Shown here one piece after another: positions 5,602 to 5,639 of a DNA stretch of 5,639 nucleotides. The first letter of the stretch is position 1. Every line of letters begins with the position of its first letter. Location of the stretch: assembly GCA_030154385.1 (NCBI GenBank), contig JASKJZ010000186.1, forward strand, positions 1 to 5,639, read 5' to 3'. Source of the stretch: Clostridiales bacterium. GTDB lineage: Bacteria > Bacillota_A > Clostridia > Lachnospirales > Lachnospiraceae. Under the pieces are notes generated by a model. That model was given only the letters and a program-made list of their open reading frames with translations. It had not been told where the DNA came from and did not search any database. The translations under genes and the position numbers were made by a program.

Positions 5602-5639
5602 ACAAAAAATACATCCTGTTCTATCTTTATATTTGACAT
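5598..5639 (-). CDS. 3' end of an upstream gene, unidentified (partial)
   Basis: Reading the minus strand from the right edge, 13 codons (SNIKIEQDVFFV preceded by ATG) end in TGA at 5600-5598. This TGA overlaps the glycosyltransferase ATG as ATGA, a very common arrangement for coupled genes in bacterial operons. The ATG at 5639-5637 is probably internal to a longer gene. A second frame is also open here (the glycosyltransferase frame), so the call rests only on the overlap pattern and an open stretch of 13 codons. The product is not recognisable. Confidence 0.35.
   Translation of the reverse strand: MSNIKIEQDVFFV

Overview
The window looks like part of a surface-polysaccharide (capsule or exopolysaccharide) biosynthesis cluster of a low-GC Gram-positive bacterium, most likely a clostridial or Lachnospiraceae-type member of the Bacillota. 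This is inferred from the AT-rich flanks (15 G+C in the 60 bases 121-180), the clostridial style of the proteins and the strong purine-rich ribosome binding sites. No species can be named from the sequence.

Every real gene reads on the minus strand, so transcription runs from right to left. In that order there is the last 13 codons of an unidentified upstream gene (5639-5598), a family 4-type glycosyltransferase (5601-4330), a Wzx/MATE-type polysaccharide flippase (4310-2892, GTG start), an IS110/IS1111-family insertion sequence with its transposase (2797-1370), and a polysaccharide pyruvyl transferase that starts at 828 and runs off the left edge. The glycosyltransferase and flippase are 19 bases apart and clearly one operon. 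The glycosyltransferase would build a lipid-linked repeat unit, the flippase would move it across the membrane, and the pyruvyl transferase would decorate a sugar with a pyruvate ketal.

The insertion sequence lies in the gap between the flippase and pyruvyl transferase genes and breaks neither reading frame. It is visibly richer in G+C (32 of 60 bases at 1081-1140). Its transposase has the DEDD residues and the C-terminal serine region of the RNA-guided IS110 family. Only 94 bases separate the flippase stop from the transposase start, but 541 bases lie between the transposase stop and the next gene. This long 3' non-coding tract is full of strong hairpins on the transposase strand.

That tract (about 972-1344) is the most interesting part of the window. 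By position and structure it is a good candidate for the guide RNA (bridge RNA or seekRNA) of an IS1111-type element. It contains a 13-bp stem-loop, several 7-10 bp hairpins, two hairpins with the same CATGA loop, and a 10-base direct repeat that is displayed in one loop. The exact ends of the element could not be fixed. A TTGACA present near both ends is the best marker found, but it is weak.
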